A stretch of DNA of 64,000 nucleotides from Armatimonadota bacterium (GTDB lineage Bacteria; Armatimonadota; UBA5829; DTJY01), in assembly GCA_023511795.1 (NCBI GenBank), contig JAIMAU010000008.1, positions 54,916 through 118,915 on the forward strand, in the 5' to 3' direction. This document shows positions 54,301 to 63,215 of the stretch, piece by piece (the stretch's first letter is position 1; each line of letters starts with the position of its first letter). Position numbers and translations under genes: made by a program. Under the pieces are notes generated by a model that was not told the DNA's origin, did no database searches, and saw only the letters and a program-made list of their open reading frames with translations.

Positions 54301-55051
54301 ACAGTGGAATTATGGTGATTTGACGCTAACAGCGTCCGAACCAGGCAGTTGGTACCTGCATATCAAGGGTTATAATGGTGCGAATGTCGAGAATGGCACT
54401 CTTGATCTCGGTCCATTCAAATATGCACCGACGGTGTCTACAATTTCCGATGCAAAAGCGCTTCCAAATGATACACCGGTCTCACTTGCAAACAAGGTGG
54501 TGACTGGAAACTTCGGATCGTTCTTCTACATCCAAGAGAACGGGACGCCGGGAAGCGACCAATCGGCTGGCATCCGTGTGGACGGTTCAGGTCCAGCGGT
54601 CGGCACGCTGGTTACGGTATCGGGAGTAATTAAGCTCCAGGATGGTGAGCGCAGAATTGCCGAAGCGAATGTCATTCCGGGTTCTGCTGGAATAGTACCC
54701 GATGCACCCTTTATGATTAACCGTTGCGTTGGCGGCGGCTCACTGAATACATGGACCCCAGGTTTGCCTGGACGTTGGGATATACACAACATTGGCTTGC
54801 TAATCAAAACCTCCGGCATAATCTCGTTCGTGGGTTCAGGGTTTGTCTACATTAATGATGGCTCGGTACAAAACGACGGCACCGGCCACTCGGGCCTTAG
54901 AGTTGAAACAACAAACTTAACTGGTCCATTCAACTCTGGTGACTACATGATAATTCGCGGCGTAAGCTCCACAATGGTAGACGGAGGCGTTTTGATACCT
55001 GTTGTTAGGCCAAGAAACGACGGAGACAAGACAATCTATTCACTACCCTAA
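51380..55051 (+). CDS. Secreted GerMN / N-acetylmuramoyl-L-alanine amidase, giant paralogue
   Basis: 1223 aa. Signal peptide, GerMN-like domain (about 30-140), Amidase_3 (about 172-420) with His180, Glu202/203, His302 and catalytic Glu386 (LTELAFHD), NBR1-type Ig-like domain and Fn3, as in its neighbour. It then diverges: a LamG/concanavalin-like segment (about 635-830, HNLKIVVGPTQIKYYIDG), further Fn3-like domains and a C-terminal OB-like tandem (about 1020-1223) related to the end of the subtilisin at 249-2135. Extra Cys in the amidase domain suggest disulfides outside the cell. Confidence 0.87.
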   Translation: MGAHFRHFLILFSALVLLLSIELCVYPSAVVFYLDDLGGLKAVMHPDVSDPVSAVAALAQPIVDPATGKQLSSAIPQGNKVLDLRVEGETTIVDFSKEVTAGITEEKLGIIFKQVNFTLRQFGLDKDVKIMAEGKLLSDYLPPAPTITPRLKEATPSSAPSIPPLVGGLAGKSITISPGHGIYWNGSGWYTQRPVYCSPLNEEDFHNLEMCQYLERYLLNDGATVRMVRCTNKNYGNHPTTGNPWWKMAACYWLQHIGYPCSVYGSYSGCTLGSGSSESSDDIRSRPLASDYDNSDIYVSLHTNGYAGDCYSGCPTGTETYYDASTEHAPWGAVSQTLATYINNNIMSAIQQNVDSQWTCHGACVKNSNGAYGEIRIPDRAATLTELAFHDSCNYDAVYLRDNFFRSAAMWGMYKGICQYFGTNPTWDFYSCELVSEDIPTTMEAGRQYTVHITFRNKGVLWTEARQIRLGAVGDSDPFTTQTRHIISGEVGPNETYTFTFVLTAPNSGNTYLTDWRMVRDGYTWFGPTVSKQILVIGEPDTQAPSVPANLVAEAVSTSQIELTWSASTDNVGVTGYKVFRNGSQIATTTQISYTDTGLAGNTTYTYTVSAYDAIGNESAQSAPSAAITHVVVFQDGFPNLNAWSPDVVADGSTRGVSLYTDEHHGTYSGSGAALTQPGSNSNQGCLSYRALQDTFSCGAFDCWFYDVGGTDNSNQGIHVRGYNGNTIVFSAYLGTYPTSPGSVMKYSGGVFDGSSWSWAPQLASRSIAWHNLKIVVGPTQIKYYIDGVKKGSLPRPANADTFGFTRVNIGREYNVVTESLFDDAQFTVSPPLPPIPGTPVALSTSSIRWNFTDVSNNESGFRLHDASHAVKGNAGRNASYIDETGLAPNTLYTRHFHARNGSVEGPGTSTVYTYTLSVPPSTSNVICDKATNTWYSTPSFTFTAVGGFGAGKVQYYRFAWNKNSTHTWTGVEPQWNYGDLTLTASEPGSWYLHIKGYNGANVENGTLDLGPFKYAPTVSTISDAKALPNDTPVSLANKVVTGNFGSFFYIQENGTPGSDQSAGIRVDGSGPAVGTLVTVSGVIKLQDGERRIAEANVIPGSAGIVPDAPFMINRCVGGGSLNTWTPGLPGRWDIHNIGLLIKTSGIISFVGSGFVYINDGSVQNDGTGHSGLRVETTNLTGPFNSGDYMIIRGVSSTMVDGGVLIPVVRPRNDGDKTIYSLP

Positions 55052-55067
55052 ATCGCTTCTAGAGCCC

Positions 55068-55096
55068 TTGACAGACTCTTCCCTGGGCGTTATGCT
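55068..55096 (+). promoter_or_regulatory. Promoter for the UroD-like pair
   Basis: TTGACA (55068-55073), a 17-bp spacer and TATGCT (55091-55096). The left arm of the inverted repeat at 55079-55132 lies inside the spacer. Confidence 0.5.
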
Positions 55097-55132
55097 GGAT
55101 GCGAGGTTCCAAACGACATGACGCCCAGGGAA
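55079..55132. repeat. 12-bp inverted repeat spanning promoter and start codon
   Basis: TTCCCTGGGCGT (55079-55090) is perfectly complementary to ACGCCCAGGGAA (55121-55132). The left arm is in the promoter spacer, the right arm in codons 2-5 of the gene starting at 55118; arm centres are 42 bp apart, about four helical turns. This suits a pair of operator sites. If transcription starts further upstream, it would be a hairpin hiding the start codon. Confidence 0.5.
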
Positions 55133-56122
55133 CGAGTCATCCGCGCAATTGAGTTCTGTGAAACTGATATTATCCCCTATCACGTCACCTTTACTGCTGG
55201 CGCACGAAGAAAGCTAGCTGAATTTTACGGTGATGCCGAATTCGAGGCACGACTAGGAAATCATTTGGCTATGATCTCGCATGATGGCTTATGGCCACGA
55301 GAAGAGGTCAAGCCAGGCTACTTCAAGGACAGGTGGGGAGTAATTTGGAACCGAACAATAGACAAAGACATTGGTTGTGTTGACAACCAAGTGCTCTCAG
55401 AACCTTCTCTACGTGGCTGGCAGCCTCCTAATCCTGTCTACCCACTTCTGGCTGAAGCCTATCCAACTTTTATTGAAGCCAATGCGGACAAGTTTCGTGT
55501 TGCCAGCATAGGGTTTTCGCTCTTTGAAAGGGCCTGGACTCTTCGGGGGTTCGAACAGTTGCTTGTAGATATGGTTGAATCACCCCAGTTTGTTCACGGG
55601 CTTCTCGATAAAATTACGGAGTTTAATTTGGCGCAGATTGACTTTGCCCTCAAGCACGATGTTGACTGCGTTCGGTTCGGTGACGATTGGGGAAGCCAGA
55701 ATGGGCTTATCATGGGCCCGGCATTGTGGCGGGAGTTCATCAAACCGCGAATTGCAAAAATGTACAAGCAGGTTAGAGATGCTGGAAAATACGTTATGAT
55801 TCACTGTTGCGGCGATGTTAAAGCCATCCTACCAGATTTAATTAAATGTGGTTTGAATATTTTTAACCCTTTTCAGCCGGAAGCGATGGATATATTTGAG
55901 ACCAAGAAGCGATATTATGGACAACTTTCGTTTTTCGGCGGCATAAGCGTCCAACGCCTCCTCCCGCTTGGGACGCCGGATGAGATTCGGCGTGAGACTC
56001 GGCGACTGCTTGACGTGCTTGGTAAAGGTGGAGGATACATAGCTTCACCATCGCATGACATTCCTGTGGATGTTCCTGCAGAAAACATGGCAGCAATGAT
56101 AGACGTACTCCGAGGGCAGTAA
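55118..56122 (+). CDS. URO-D family protein with MtaA-like HxC motif
   Basis: 334 aa. Start MTPRERVIRAIEFCETDIIPYH, then FGDDWGSQNGLIMGPALWREFIKPR, MIHCCGDVKAILPDLIKCG and SPSHDIPVDVPAENM. The HCCG segment matches the HxCG zinc site of MtaA/CmuA-type methylcobamide:thiol methyltransferases, so methyl transfer is possible. No corrinoid protein is adjacent. It is coupled to the next gene by TAATG. The ATG has GAGG 11 bases upstream. Confidence 0.78.
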   Translation: MTPRERVIRAIEFCETDIIPYHVTFTAGARRKLAEFYGDAEFEARLGNHLAMISHDGLWPREEVKPGYFKDRWGVIWNRTIDKDIGCVDNQVLSEPSLRGWQPPNPVYPLLAEAYPTFIEANADKFRVASIGFSLFERAWTLRGFEQLLVDMVESPQFVHGLLDKITEFNLAQIDFALKHDVDCVRFGDDWGSQNGLIMGPALWREFIKPRIAKMYKQVRDAGKYVMIHCCGDVKAILPDLIKCGLNIFNPFQPEAMDIFETKKRYYGQLSFFGGISVQRLLPLGTPDEIRRETRRLLDVLGKGGGYIASPSHDIPVDVPAENMAAMIDVLRGQ

Positions 56123-57114
56123 TGACTAATAGAGAAAGATTTGGACGGGTAATGAACTTCGAGCCAGTTGATAGACTGCCGATTTTTGAATGGGCGCCTT
56201 GGTGGAACAAAACAATAGAGCGTTGGTATGAAGAAGGGCTTCCGCGCGATTTGAAAGATGGTTTTGCGATTAGAAGCTACTTCGGTCAGGATGCACACCG
56301 ACAATATTGGATTTCGCCTCGAAAACCTAGTTGCCCACATCCACCTGGTCACGGGCTGGGAATTATCGTCGACAGAAAAGATTATCTTGCGATTAAAGAA
56401 CATCTCTATCCTGACCCGGCTTTCGATGTGGCGACAGTGGAAGCATGGGCAGAAGAGCAGGCACGTGGCGAAACGATAGTATGGATTTCACTTGATGGAT
56501 TTTTTTGGTTTCCTCGGACACTTTTGGGTATCGAAAGGCATCTATTTGCCTTCTATGACCAGCCCGAACTAATAAAAGAAATAAACGAGGACCTACTTGC
56601 TTTTCATTTGCGCACCATCGAGCAATTTTGCAAAATCTGCATTCCGGATTTCATGACATTCGCTGAAGACATGTCTTACAATCATGGGCCAATGCTTTCA
56701 AAGGCGCAGTTTGACGAGTTTCTTGCCCCATATTACCAACAAATTACTCCACAACTTCACAAGATGGGCATAATTCCATTCGTTGATACGGACGGCGATG
56801 TTACCAAACCTGTGGGTTGGTATGAGGAAGTAGGCATAATGGGCTTCCTTCCTCTTGAGCGAATGGCTGGCGTTGATGTGAACCCTCTCCGCAAAGATCA
56901 CCCAAATCTCAGAATGATTGGCGCTTTCGACAAGACCGTGATGCACCTGGGTGAGGAACGCATAAGACAAGAATTTGAGCGCCTGCTGCCGGTAATGCGC
57001 CAGGGTGGTTTTGTGCCATCGGTTGACCACCAAACGCCGCCTGAAGTATCGCTCGAGGATTACAACCTCTGGATGCAACTCCTTCGCGAATATTGCGAAA
57101 AAGCTGCTAGATAA
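56122..57114 (+). CDS. URO-D family protein, divergent
   Basis: 330 aa, start MTNRERFGRVMNFEPVDRLP. The same family as the gene before it but with DTDGDVTKP where zinc-binding copies have HxC, and with FAEDMSYNHGPMLS in place of the substrate Asp region. It may have lost metal binding or use another chemistry. Translation overlaps the preceding gene, so the two likely act together. Confidence 0.75.
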   Translation: MTNRERFGRVMNFEPVDRLPIFEWAPWWNKTIERWYEEGLPRDLKDGFAIRSYFGQDAHRQYWISPRKPSCPHPPGHGLGIIVDRKDYLAIKEHLYPDPAFDVATVEAWAEEQARGETIVWISLDGFFWFPRTLLGIERHLFAFYDQPELIKEINEDLLAFHLRTIEQFCKICIPDFMTFAEDMSYNHGPMLSKAQFDEFLAPYYQQITPQLHKMGIIPFVDTDGDVTKPVGWYEEVGIMGFLPLERMAGVDVNPLRKDHPNLRMIGAFDKTVMHLGEERIRQEFERLLPVMRQGGFVPSVDHQTPPEVSLEDYNLWMQLLREYCEKAAR

Positions 57115-57148
57115 GCCCTCAAAAACTCAGCTCTTAAAAAATAAGGTA

Positions 57149-57177
57149 TTGACAAATTAAGTAGTTCTCCCTATTAT
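57149..57177 (+). promoter_or_regulatory. Promoter for the large secreted protein gene
   Basis: TTGACA (57149-57154), a 17-bp spacer and TATTAT (57172-57177), giving a leader of about 93 nt. Confidence 0.55.
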
Positions 57178-57276
57178 TTATAATAAACAAGAGAGTACTA
57201 TTATACATCAGCATACTTCGTAATGTAGCATTATGTAAACTAACTATAATCAGCTATGCAAAGAAAGGAGCAAAAA

Positions 57277-59505
57277 GTGCGACCAAAACTTTGCCTAATT
57301 TCATTTCTTTTTCTAATCGCTAGCATTGGTATGCCCTTAAATGCTGCCGAAGGCGTTCCAAATCAAATAAGCTATCAAGGAAAACTAGTAAGTCCGCTAG
57401 GTGTCCCTGTTCCTGATGGAACTTACCAAGTGCAATTTAAACTTTATACCTCCGAAAATGGTGCCACACCTGTTTGGACATCCTCCACTTCTAACATCAA
57501 TACAACCGGCGGTTTTTTTACCACAAAAATTGATGATGTGCCGATGGAGGTATTTTCGATTCCAGATATGTGGCTAGAGGTAATTATTGAGGGAAAAGCA
57601 CTCTCACCACGGGTTAAACTTAGCTCAGTGTCATACGCGATCCGTTCTGCCGAGATTGCTCTGCCTTTTTCCGGAGTTGCCAATAGTGATAAGCCTGCGT
57701 TTACGGTGACAAACACAGGAGCAGGCGGAGCTATCAAGGCAGTGGCGGCAGGCGATGCAATTGCAGGTGAGTTTGTTGGAAGAGTACAAATAATCAAGAA
57801 TACAGAGGGGTCGCCAGCGTTTGAAGTTGATGGCGTGGCTACTTTTGGCAAACTTGTTACATTTAACGACGATGTTGCGCCAGGCAAGAAAGTAGATGGT
57901 GTTGATATTTCAGAGCACGACCACTCTGGACCCGGGCAAGGAGGTTTTTTGCGTTGGGATAAGGTTGGCAATCAGCGTCGCCTTCGCGTTGAAAGATATT
58001 TCACAGTTGATGCCATAGGTGAGACCGTTGAGTGGACTCATATTACAAATGGTGTTATTGGTTTTCTATTTGAGACAGGTTATGGTTCAACCTGGGCAAA
58101 TAGTCATAACCGAGTAACAATCCATCGCATTCCAGTTATTGCTCTTGGTTTGGACTATGCACACCCGGATAACTCTCAGGCTAATTCTCCTTTCACACCT
58201 TTTCACGGAAGATATGGGTCGCGATGTTGGTCATGTCTTACGGAATTGGGCTTTAGGAATGGGAGTGGTGTAGAAATTGACCCTGACTCGCTTTCACCTT
58301 TGGATGATAAGCTAGTTCTCTATTTCAGCCGATGGGTTGGCTGTGGCGGAGCTGATGGGACTCAGAATGATGCCCAGTTTGTTTGTAGTGAAAATAAGAC
58401 TGCAGCCATTTACCTTGCCGATTCAGAAGGACATCCAATTTTCCGAAATGATAGCGGCGTTGATGAGAATATTACCGAGGCATGTGATCTTCGACCGCTT
58501 GGCCAGAGGGCGCTTGTAGGCAAAGTAATTCAATATGATGGTCCGAAAGAGCAAAATGCAATTCGGGGTGATTCTCTACGGTTGTATTTCTATATTAAGA
58601 GACCTGTTACCGGCTCGCCAATGCTTAGTGTATGGGTTTTTCCTTCGTGTAGGTACAACAAATACCCAGGATACCATTTTGCCAGATACCGCCGCTCAGA
58701 TAGATTAGTGTATACCCATCAAGGTCCGCGCTTGAGTGATGGTCCAAGTTTTCAAGGTGATGCTTGGAATTATATTGACCTGGATTCAATAGTTCTTAGC
58801 CCAGGGACAAACTTGATAGTACTAGACGGAAGCTTAATGTCTAATAGTAGCAAGTTTTCCATAGGCGTTGATACTTCCGTTAGAACCACTCAGCGCAATA
58901 AAGCTTATTTACTATATCAAAGCTGTGCCAACTATTGGCGTGTGATACGTACGAAATACACCTTTTATCGAGATTACGATAAGATAGACATGGAGCCATC
59001 TGTTCCTACGGATTACGCAGTTTGTGGAAATGGGCCAGCTGCATTGGCGTCATTTGAATACAACTTCGGAATGATTAAGGGCTTTTTCCGTGAAATGCCA
59101 TTTGAGTATTCGCCTTGTGGATCAAATAACGAGTTTCCACGTCAATCATATAAACACTATGCCCCCAACAGAGTAAACTACCTGGGAACAGAGTGGATAC
59201 CCACAGTTCTGCCTTATAATTTCCCGTTGCTTGTTTGGGATGAAAACGATTTAGCTCACATAGATTTCTATAGGCAGGAGGATCCCACGAAAGCTTTCAA
59301 AATTACGTTACAACGCAATGGTTCAACTAAACCCATTCAACTGATGGTAGGAAGATTCGGCGACCCGCCGTATTGGTATGGGAACAATGATATGCCTCAA
59401 TATGATTTCAATGACTGGATTTTTCATGTATGCGGGTCAGTTCGGGCAGGCGAGCCAATGCCAATTATAACACTTGATGTCTCCAGCTTGGTAGGAAGCT
59501 TCTAG
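57277..59505 (+). CDS. Large secreted protein with tail-fibre-like N-terminus and unknown C-terminal region
   Basis: 742 aa from GTG 57277, which has AAAGGAG six bases upstream; the ATG at 57256 is less likely. Signal peptide, then NQISYQGKLVSPLGVPVPDG, LWLE-like MWLEVIIEG and LSSVSYAIRSAEIA, a module common at the start of bacterial surface and fibre-type proteins. A beta-helical-looking linker (FTVTNTGAGGAIKAVAAGDA) ends in a His-rich HDHSG turn. From about residue 235 on, some 500 residues rich in Tyr, Trp and Cys match nothing I know. No anchor was seen. Confidence 0.7.
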   Translation: MRPKLCLISFLFLIASIGMPLNAAEGVPNQISYQGKLVSPLGVPVPDGTYQVQFKLYTSENGATPVWTSSTSNINTTGGFFTTKIDDVPMEVFSIPDMWLEVIIEGKALSPRVKLSSVSYAIRSAEIALPFSGVANSDKPAFTVTNTGAGGAIKAVAAGDAIAGEFVGRVQIIKNTEGSPAFEVDGVATFGKLVTFNDDVAPGKKVDGVDISEHDHSGPGQGGFLRWDKVGNQRRLRVERYFTVDAIGETVEWTHITNGVIGFLFETGYGSTWANSHNRVTIHRIPVIALGLDYAHPDNSQANSPFTPFHGRYGSRCWSCLTELGFRNGSGVEIDPDSLSPLDDKLVLYFSRWVGCGGADGTQNDAQFVCSENKTAAIYLADSEGHPIFRNDSGVDENITEACDLRPLGQRALVGKVIQYDGPKEQNAIRGDSLRLYFYIKRPVTGSPMLSVWVFPSCRYNKYPGYHFARYRRSDRLVYTHQGPRLSDGPSFQGDAWNYIDLDSIVLSPGTNLIVLDGSLMSNSSKFSIGVDTSVRTTQRNKAYLLYQSCANYWRVIRTKYTFYRDYDKIDMEPSVPTDYAVCGNGPAALASFEYNFGMIKGFFREMPFEYSPCGSNNEFPRQSYKHYAPNRVNYLGTEWIPTVLPYNFPLLVWDENDLAHIDFYRQEDPTKAFKITLQRNGSTKPIQLMVGRFGDPPYWYGNNDMPQYDFNDWIFHVCGSVRAGEPMPIITLDVSSLVGSF

Positions 59506-59508
59506 TAG

Positions 59509-60435
59509 CTAGGTTGTAAACATTGCGGTGCTGAGGTATCTTTCTCCTGTGTCGGGAAGGATGACGACTATCATTTTGCCCTTGTTTTCCTTGCGCTGGG
59601 CAACTTGTACCGCCGTCCATGCTGCTGCGCCTGATGAAATGCCTGCCAGGATGCCTTCCTCGCGGGCTAGCCGCCTGCCTATTTCCATCGCGTCTTCGTC
59701 TTTGACCTGAATTATCTCGTCAATCAAATCAGTCCTGAGGACGTCTGGCACAAAGCCAGCACCTATACCTTGAATTTTGTGAGGGCCAGGCTGACCACCA
59801 GAGAGCACGGGCGAGCTTGCCGGTTCCACTGCGATTGCTTTGAATTCGGGCTTCAGCGGCTTGATGTATTCGCTCACCCCTGTAATTGTTCCGCCTGTTC
59901 CCACACCTGCAACCAGAATGTCAACCTTACCGTCTGTATCATTCCAAATCTCAGGCCCTGTCGTTTCTCGATGTATCTTGGGGTTAGCAGGGTTTTTGAA
60001 CTGCATTGGAATGAAAGAGTTCGGAATCTCCCTGGCTAATTCTTCTGCTTTGCGGATTGCACCCTTCATTCCTTCACTTCCCGGCGTCAATACGAGCTCG
60101 GCTCCAAACACCTTAAGCAGTTTTTGGCGCTCTATGCTCATCGTTTCAGGCATGGTAAGTATCAGCTTGTATCCAAGAGCAGCCGCAGTGAATGCAAGCG
60201 CAATGCCTGTGTTGCCGCTCGTTGGTTCGATGATTACGGTATCTTTCGTGATTAAGCCCTTTTCAATGGCATCGTGAATCATGCTGACGCCAATCCTGTC
60301 TTTAACACTTCCTGCTGGGTTGAATGACTCAAGCTTTGCCACAACCTCGGCATAAGCCCCGCGGGTAATCTTGTTCAACCTAACCAAGGGTGTTTTTCCT
60401 ATAAGTTCAGTTATATCATTAGCAATTTTGACCAT
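59509..60435 (-). CDS. cysK: Cysteine synthase A
   Basis: 308 aa O-acetylserine sulfhydrylase. The PLP lysine is Lys45 in [10 protein letters not shown]; also seen are [43 protein letters not shown] and GISSGAAAW. It is the canonical form, complete at both ends, and the second cysteine synthase in the window. AAGGAGA precedes the ATG. Its stop lies three bases from that of the convergent gene. Confidence 0.95.
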   Translation of the reverse strand: MVKIANDITELIGKTPLVRLNKITRGAYAEVVAKLESFNPAGSVKDRIGVSMIHDAIEKGLITKDTVIIEPTSGNTGIALAFTAAALGYKLILTMPETMSIERQKLLKVFGAELVLTPGSEGMKGAIRKAEELAREIPNSFIPMQFKNPANPKIHRETTGPEIWNDTDGKVDILVAGVGTGGTITGVSEYIKPLKPEFKAIAVEPASSPVLSGGQPGPHKIQGIGAGFVPDVLRTDLIDEIIQVKDEDAMEIGRRLAREEGILAGISSGAAAWTAVQVAQRKENKGKMIVVILPDTGERYLSTAMFTT

Positions 60436-60545
60436 TTTGGTCTCCTTTTCTAAGGGAAGATTATGTGCGTAGATTTCTTGTAAACTTGATACTTGCTATA
60501 GGCGCCTTTCTTGTGTACCTGCTCAGTCGTTAAGTAGCTTGAAGC

Positions 60546-61829
60546 TTACTCCATTACCCTCAATACCATTCCAGTGAGAAGCTTTGGATAGAAGAAAGTT
60601 GACTTTTGAGGCATGCGTTCTCCCGTGCTGGCGATTTCTTTGACTTCCTCTACTTTCGTTGGATTTATCAGGAAGAATGCTTGGTACTCGCCTTTGTCTA
60701 CAAGCCGCATTGCGTTCGGAATATCTCTTGTATACGAGACGTTTGTTCCTGCTGCAAATTGTTGATTGCCGATGCCAAGAATCTTTTCAAGTATAAGCGA
60801 GTGAAGTATGCTCACGTCTAAGCGCTTGAGAGCATCCGAGCCAGGTGACTGAATTAACTTTTCGGGTCGTACGTCGGGTTTTATTCGAATAACATATGAG
60901 TTGGCATTTCCAAGATATAAACCAAATGCTGTTCTATTTTTGCCGATGATGCTGACTGTCTGTTCGAGCTCTTTGGTGGGCGTTTTTGTTACTTCGAAAA
61001 GCTCGCTTAATTGAGACAGGAACGATTCAGGGTTGAAGTCTTTGACATTGCGTACAAGCCTGTGTGTTGGCAGGATAACCAATCCTTTATCCTCCAGCGA
61101 TACAAGCGTCATCATGATGAACTCATATGGAGCATCTGAGGCGCAACCGCCGTAGGTCGTTCGCATTTCGTTGCGATAAGCGAGCGCTGCTGAGTAACGG
61201 TGGTGTCCGTCAGCTATTAGGATTGGTTTTTGTGCAAGTGTTTCCGATATTGCCATGATTGCCCCATGGTCGGAGATGCAATATAAATCACATTTCACTC
61301 CATCTTTGTCGCGTGCCGAGGCGTCTGGCGGCCGTGCTAGAAATGGCTTAAGGATTTCTCCTATATATCCATCGGAGTGCAAACCGAATATAGAATCGAA
61401 ATTTGCGCGCGTAGCTCGTATTAGATTCAGGCGGTCCTCTAGAGGCTTTGTCAGGATATTTTCATGTGGCAGAATAGTCTTGCTCTCAAAATCCTCAAGC
61501 CGGACTAAGCATGTTATGCCCAAACGTTGTCTTGTCTTGCCATCGAGTTCGAATTCTTGTATGCATGCGTAAATGCATGGCTTTTCTTCTCGTATAAGCA
61601 CTCCTGAATTTAACCAGGACCTTAGTAATTCTGCTGCATGAGAGTAATTATCGGCGCTTGATTTTTTTCGCGGAAGGATTAATCGCACAATATTGTTTGG
61701 GTGTTGCTGCAGGTAAAACTCCTCTTCCTCTGGCGAGATAACATCATAGGGAGGGGTAACAACGGCACTGAGGTCGCCGACCTTTGCTTGATTATAGCGT
61801 ATTCCGTTGAAAGGCTTAATAAGTGCCAT
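60546..61829 (-). CDS. DUF1015 family protein
   Basis: 427 aa. The opening ALIKPFNGIRYN.. with VTPPYDVISPEE and NIVRLILPR is the DUF1015 signature; later ILIADGHHRYSAALAYRNEM and DVSILHSLILEKILG are conserved family segments. The family is widespread and sometimes found next to serine or phosphoglycerate-dehydrogenase genes; its biochemical role is not settled. AAGGAG precedes the ATG. Confidence 0.88.
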   Translation of the reverse strand: MALIKPFNGIRYNQAKVGDLSAVVTPPYDVISPEEEEFYLQQHPNNIVRLILPRKKSSADNYSHAAELLRSWLNSGVLIREEKPCIYACIQEFELDGKTRQRLGITCLVRLEDFESKTILPHENILTKPLEDRLNLIRATRANFDSIFGLHSDGYIGEILKPFLARPPDASARDKDGVKCDLYCISDHGAIMAISETLAQKPILIADGHHRYSAALAYRNEMRTTYGGCASDAPYEFIMMTLVSLEDKGLVILPTHRLVRNVKDFNPESFLSQLSELFEVTKTPTKELEQTVSIIGKNRTAFGLYLGNANSYVIRIKPDVRPEKLIQSPGSDALKRLDVSILHSLILEKILGIGNQQFAAGTNVSYTRDIPNAMRLVDKGEYQAFFLINPTKVEEVKEIASTGERMPQKSTFFYPKLLTGMVLRVME

Positions 61830-61977
61830 TGAAATCTCCTTCTTGTTTTTCTAATTTTTATCTGCGCTATTGCAACGATTTTTATGCTGATTGTTTAAAT
61901 GAGTTTTTTACATCTAAAAGGTTAATTAGAAGCCTTCCGTAGTAAATCGCGCAAGACTTTTTTCTTCGGGATAAACT

Positions 61978-62007
61978 ATCATAACCGTGACGCTTGAATT
62001 GTGTCAA
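61978..62007 (-). promoter_or_regulatory. Promoter for the DUF1015 gene
   Basis: On the minus strand TTGACA (62007-62002), an 18-bp spacer and TATGAT (61983-61978). The leader would be about 140 nt. The remaining 61830-62138 gap shows no other feature; the dehydrogenase promoter was not clear. Confidence 0.5.
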
Positions 62008-62138
62008 GGAAAGGCTAAATTTTGCTCGGTGGCAAAATATAAAGAGGACGGAGAACCAGCTTTGCTAAATAAATTCTAGTAGGTTGGAGAGCCATTTTCT
62101 CTGCGCTCTTGTCATCATTAGCTTTAGCATAGGGGGTT

Positions 62139-63197
62139 ATGAAGTTGAAAGTCAGATGGGGTGTGATTGGGGCTGGAGGCATTGCCCTTCGTAGGACGAT
62201 ACCAGAAGCACTTTCAATGTGTGACACTATGGAATTGATTTCCGTCATGGATATCGATAAGGAACGGGCTAGGGCGGTTGCAGAAAAATTCAATGTGCCT
62301 CATTACTGCAATTCGGAGGAAGAACTGCTAGCGCAAGACATAGATGCCGTTTACATCGCTACTCCGCTAGATGTTCACTGCAAGCAGGTTATCCAAGCTG
62401 CAGAGGCAGGAAAGCATATCCTTTGTGAAAAGCCAATGGCCGCCACCTCCGAAGAGGTAGATATGATGGAAGCAGCTGTGAAAAAAGCTGGCGTGAAATT
62501 CATGCTTGGCTTTTGTATGAGAAATAACATTTACAACCGAAAAGCACGCGAACTTGTACAATCTGGTGCTCTTGGCAGGATGGTAATGGGTCGTGCTCAG
62601 TTGACCTGCTGGTATCCACCCATCCCAGGAGCCTGGCGGCAGGATATCTCGAAAAGCCACGGTGGGTCGCTCATAGATATGGGAACTCATTGCCTAGATT
62701 TGCTTGAGTGGATTATGGACGCGAAAATTGTGGAGGTAACAGGTTTCCAAGATTTGCTTGTTCACTCATATCCCACCAAAGTTGAGGATACTTCCACTGT
62801 TGTTGTTCGATTCAGTAATGGTGCACACGGTATAGTTGATAATTACTTTAACCTGCCAGATGCAGCTGCCCAGAATACTCTCGAACTACATGGCACGAAG
62901 GGCTCGATTATTGGGCAGGGGACAATCGGGCAGGACCCGACTGGCAAGATGTTCAGCATCATCCAACCGGAGGAAACCGGATATGATGCAAACCAAGTGA
63001 GAAATATTGAGGCCGCAAGAGAAGAGTACCACTTGCGGGGAGTCAGTCTGTATGGGCAAATGATAAATGCCATGAATGAAAGCATTATTGAGGATAAGGA
63101 GCCGCCGGTTACCTTGGAAGATGGCAGGCATTCGGTAAAGCTCGTTGAAGCAATCTATAAGGCTGTTAAAGAAAAGCGTGTTATTTCAGTGGGTTGA
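62139..63197 (+). CDS. Gfo/Idh/MocA family oxidoreductase
   Basis: 352 aa NAD(P)-dependent sugar or inositol dehydrogenase. The Rossmann motif is GVIGAGGIALRRTIPEA, the EKP motif is ILCEKPMAATSEE, and the catalytic region around SHGGSLIDMGTHCLDLLEW carries the expected Asp and His. Substrate not identifiable. A creatininase-family gene follows 18 bp downstream. Confidence 0.92.
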   Translation: MKLKVRWGVIGAGGIALRRTIPEALSMCDTMELISVMDIDKERARAVAEKFNVPHYCNSEEELLAQDIDAVYIATPLDVHCKQVIQAAEAGKHILCEKPMAATSEEVDMMEAAVKKAGVKFMLGFCMRNNIYNRKARELVQSGALGRMVMGRAQLTCWYPPIPGAWRQDISKSHGGSLIDMGTHCLDLLEWIMDAKIVEVTGFQDLLVHSYPTKVEDTSTVVVRFSNGAHGIVDNYFNLPDAAAQNTLELHGTKGSIIGQGTIGQDPTGKMFSIIQPEETGYDANQVRNIEAAREEYHLRGVSLYGQMINAMNESIIEDKEPPVTLEDGRHSVKLVEAIYKAVKEKRVISVG

Positions 63198-63215
63198 CCT
63201 AGTTAGGAGGGCTAA

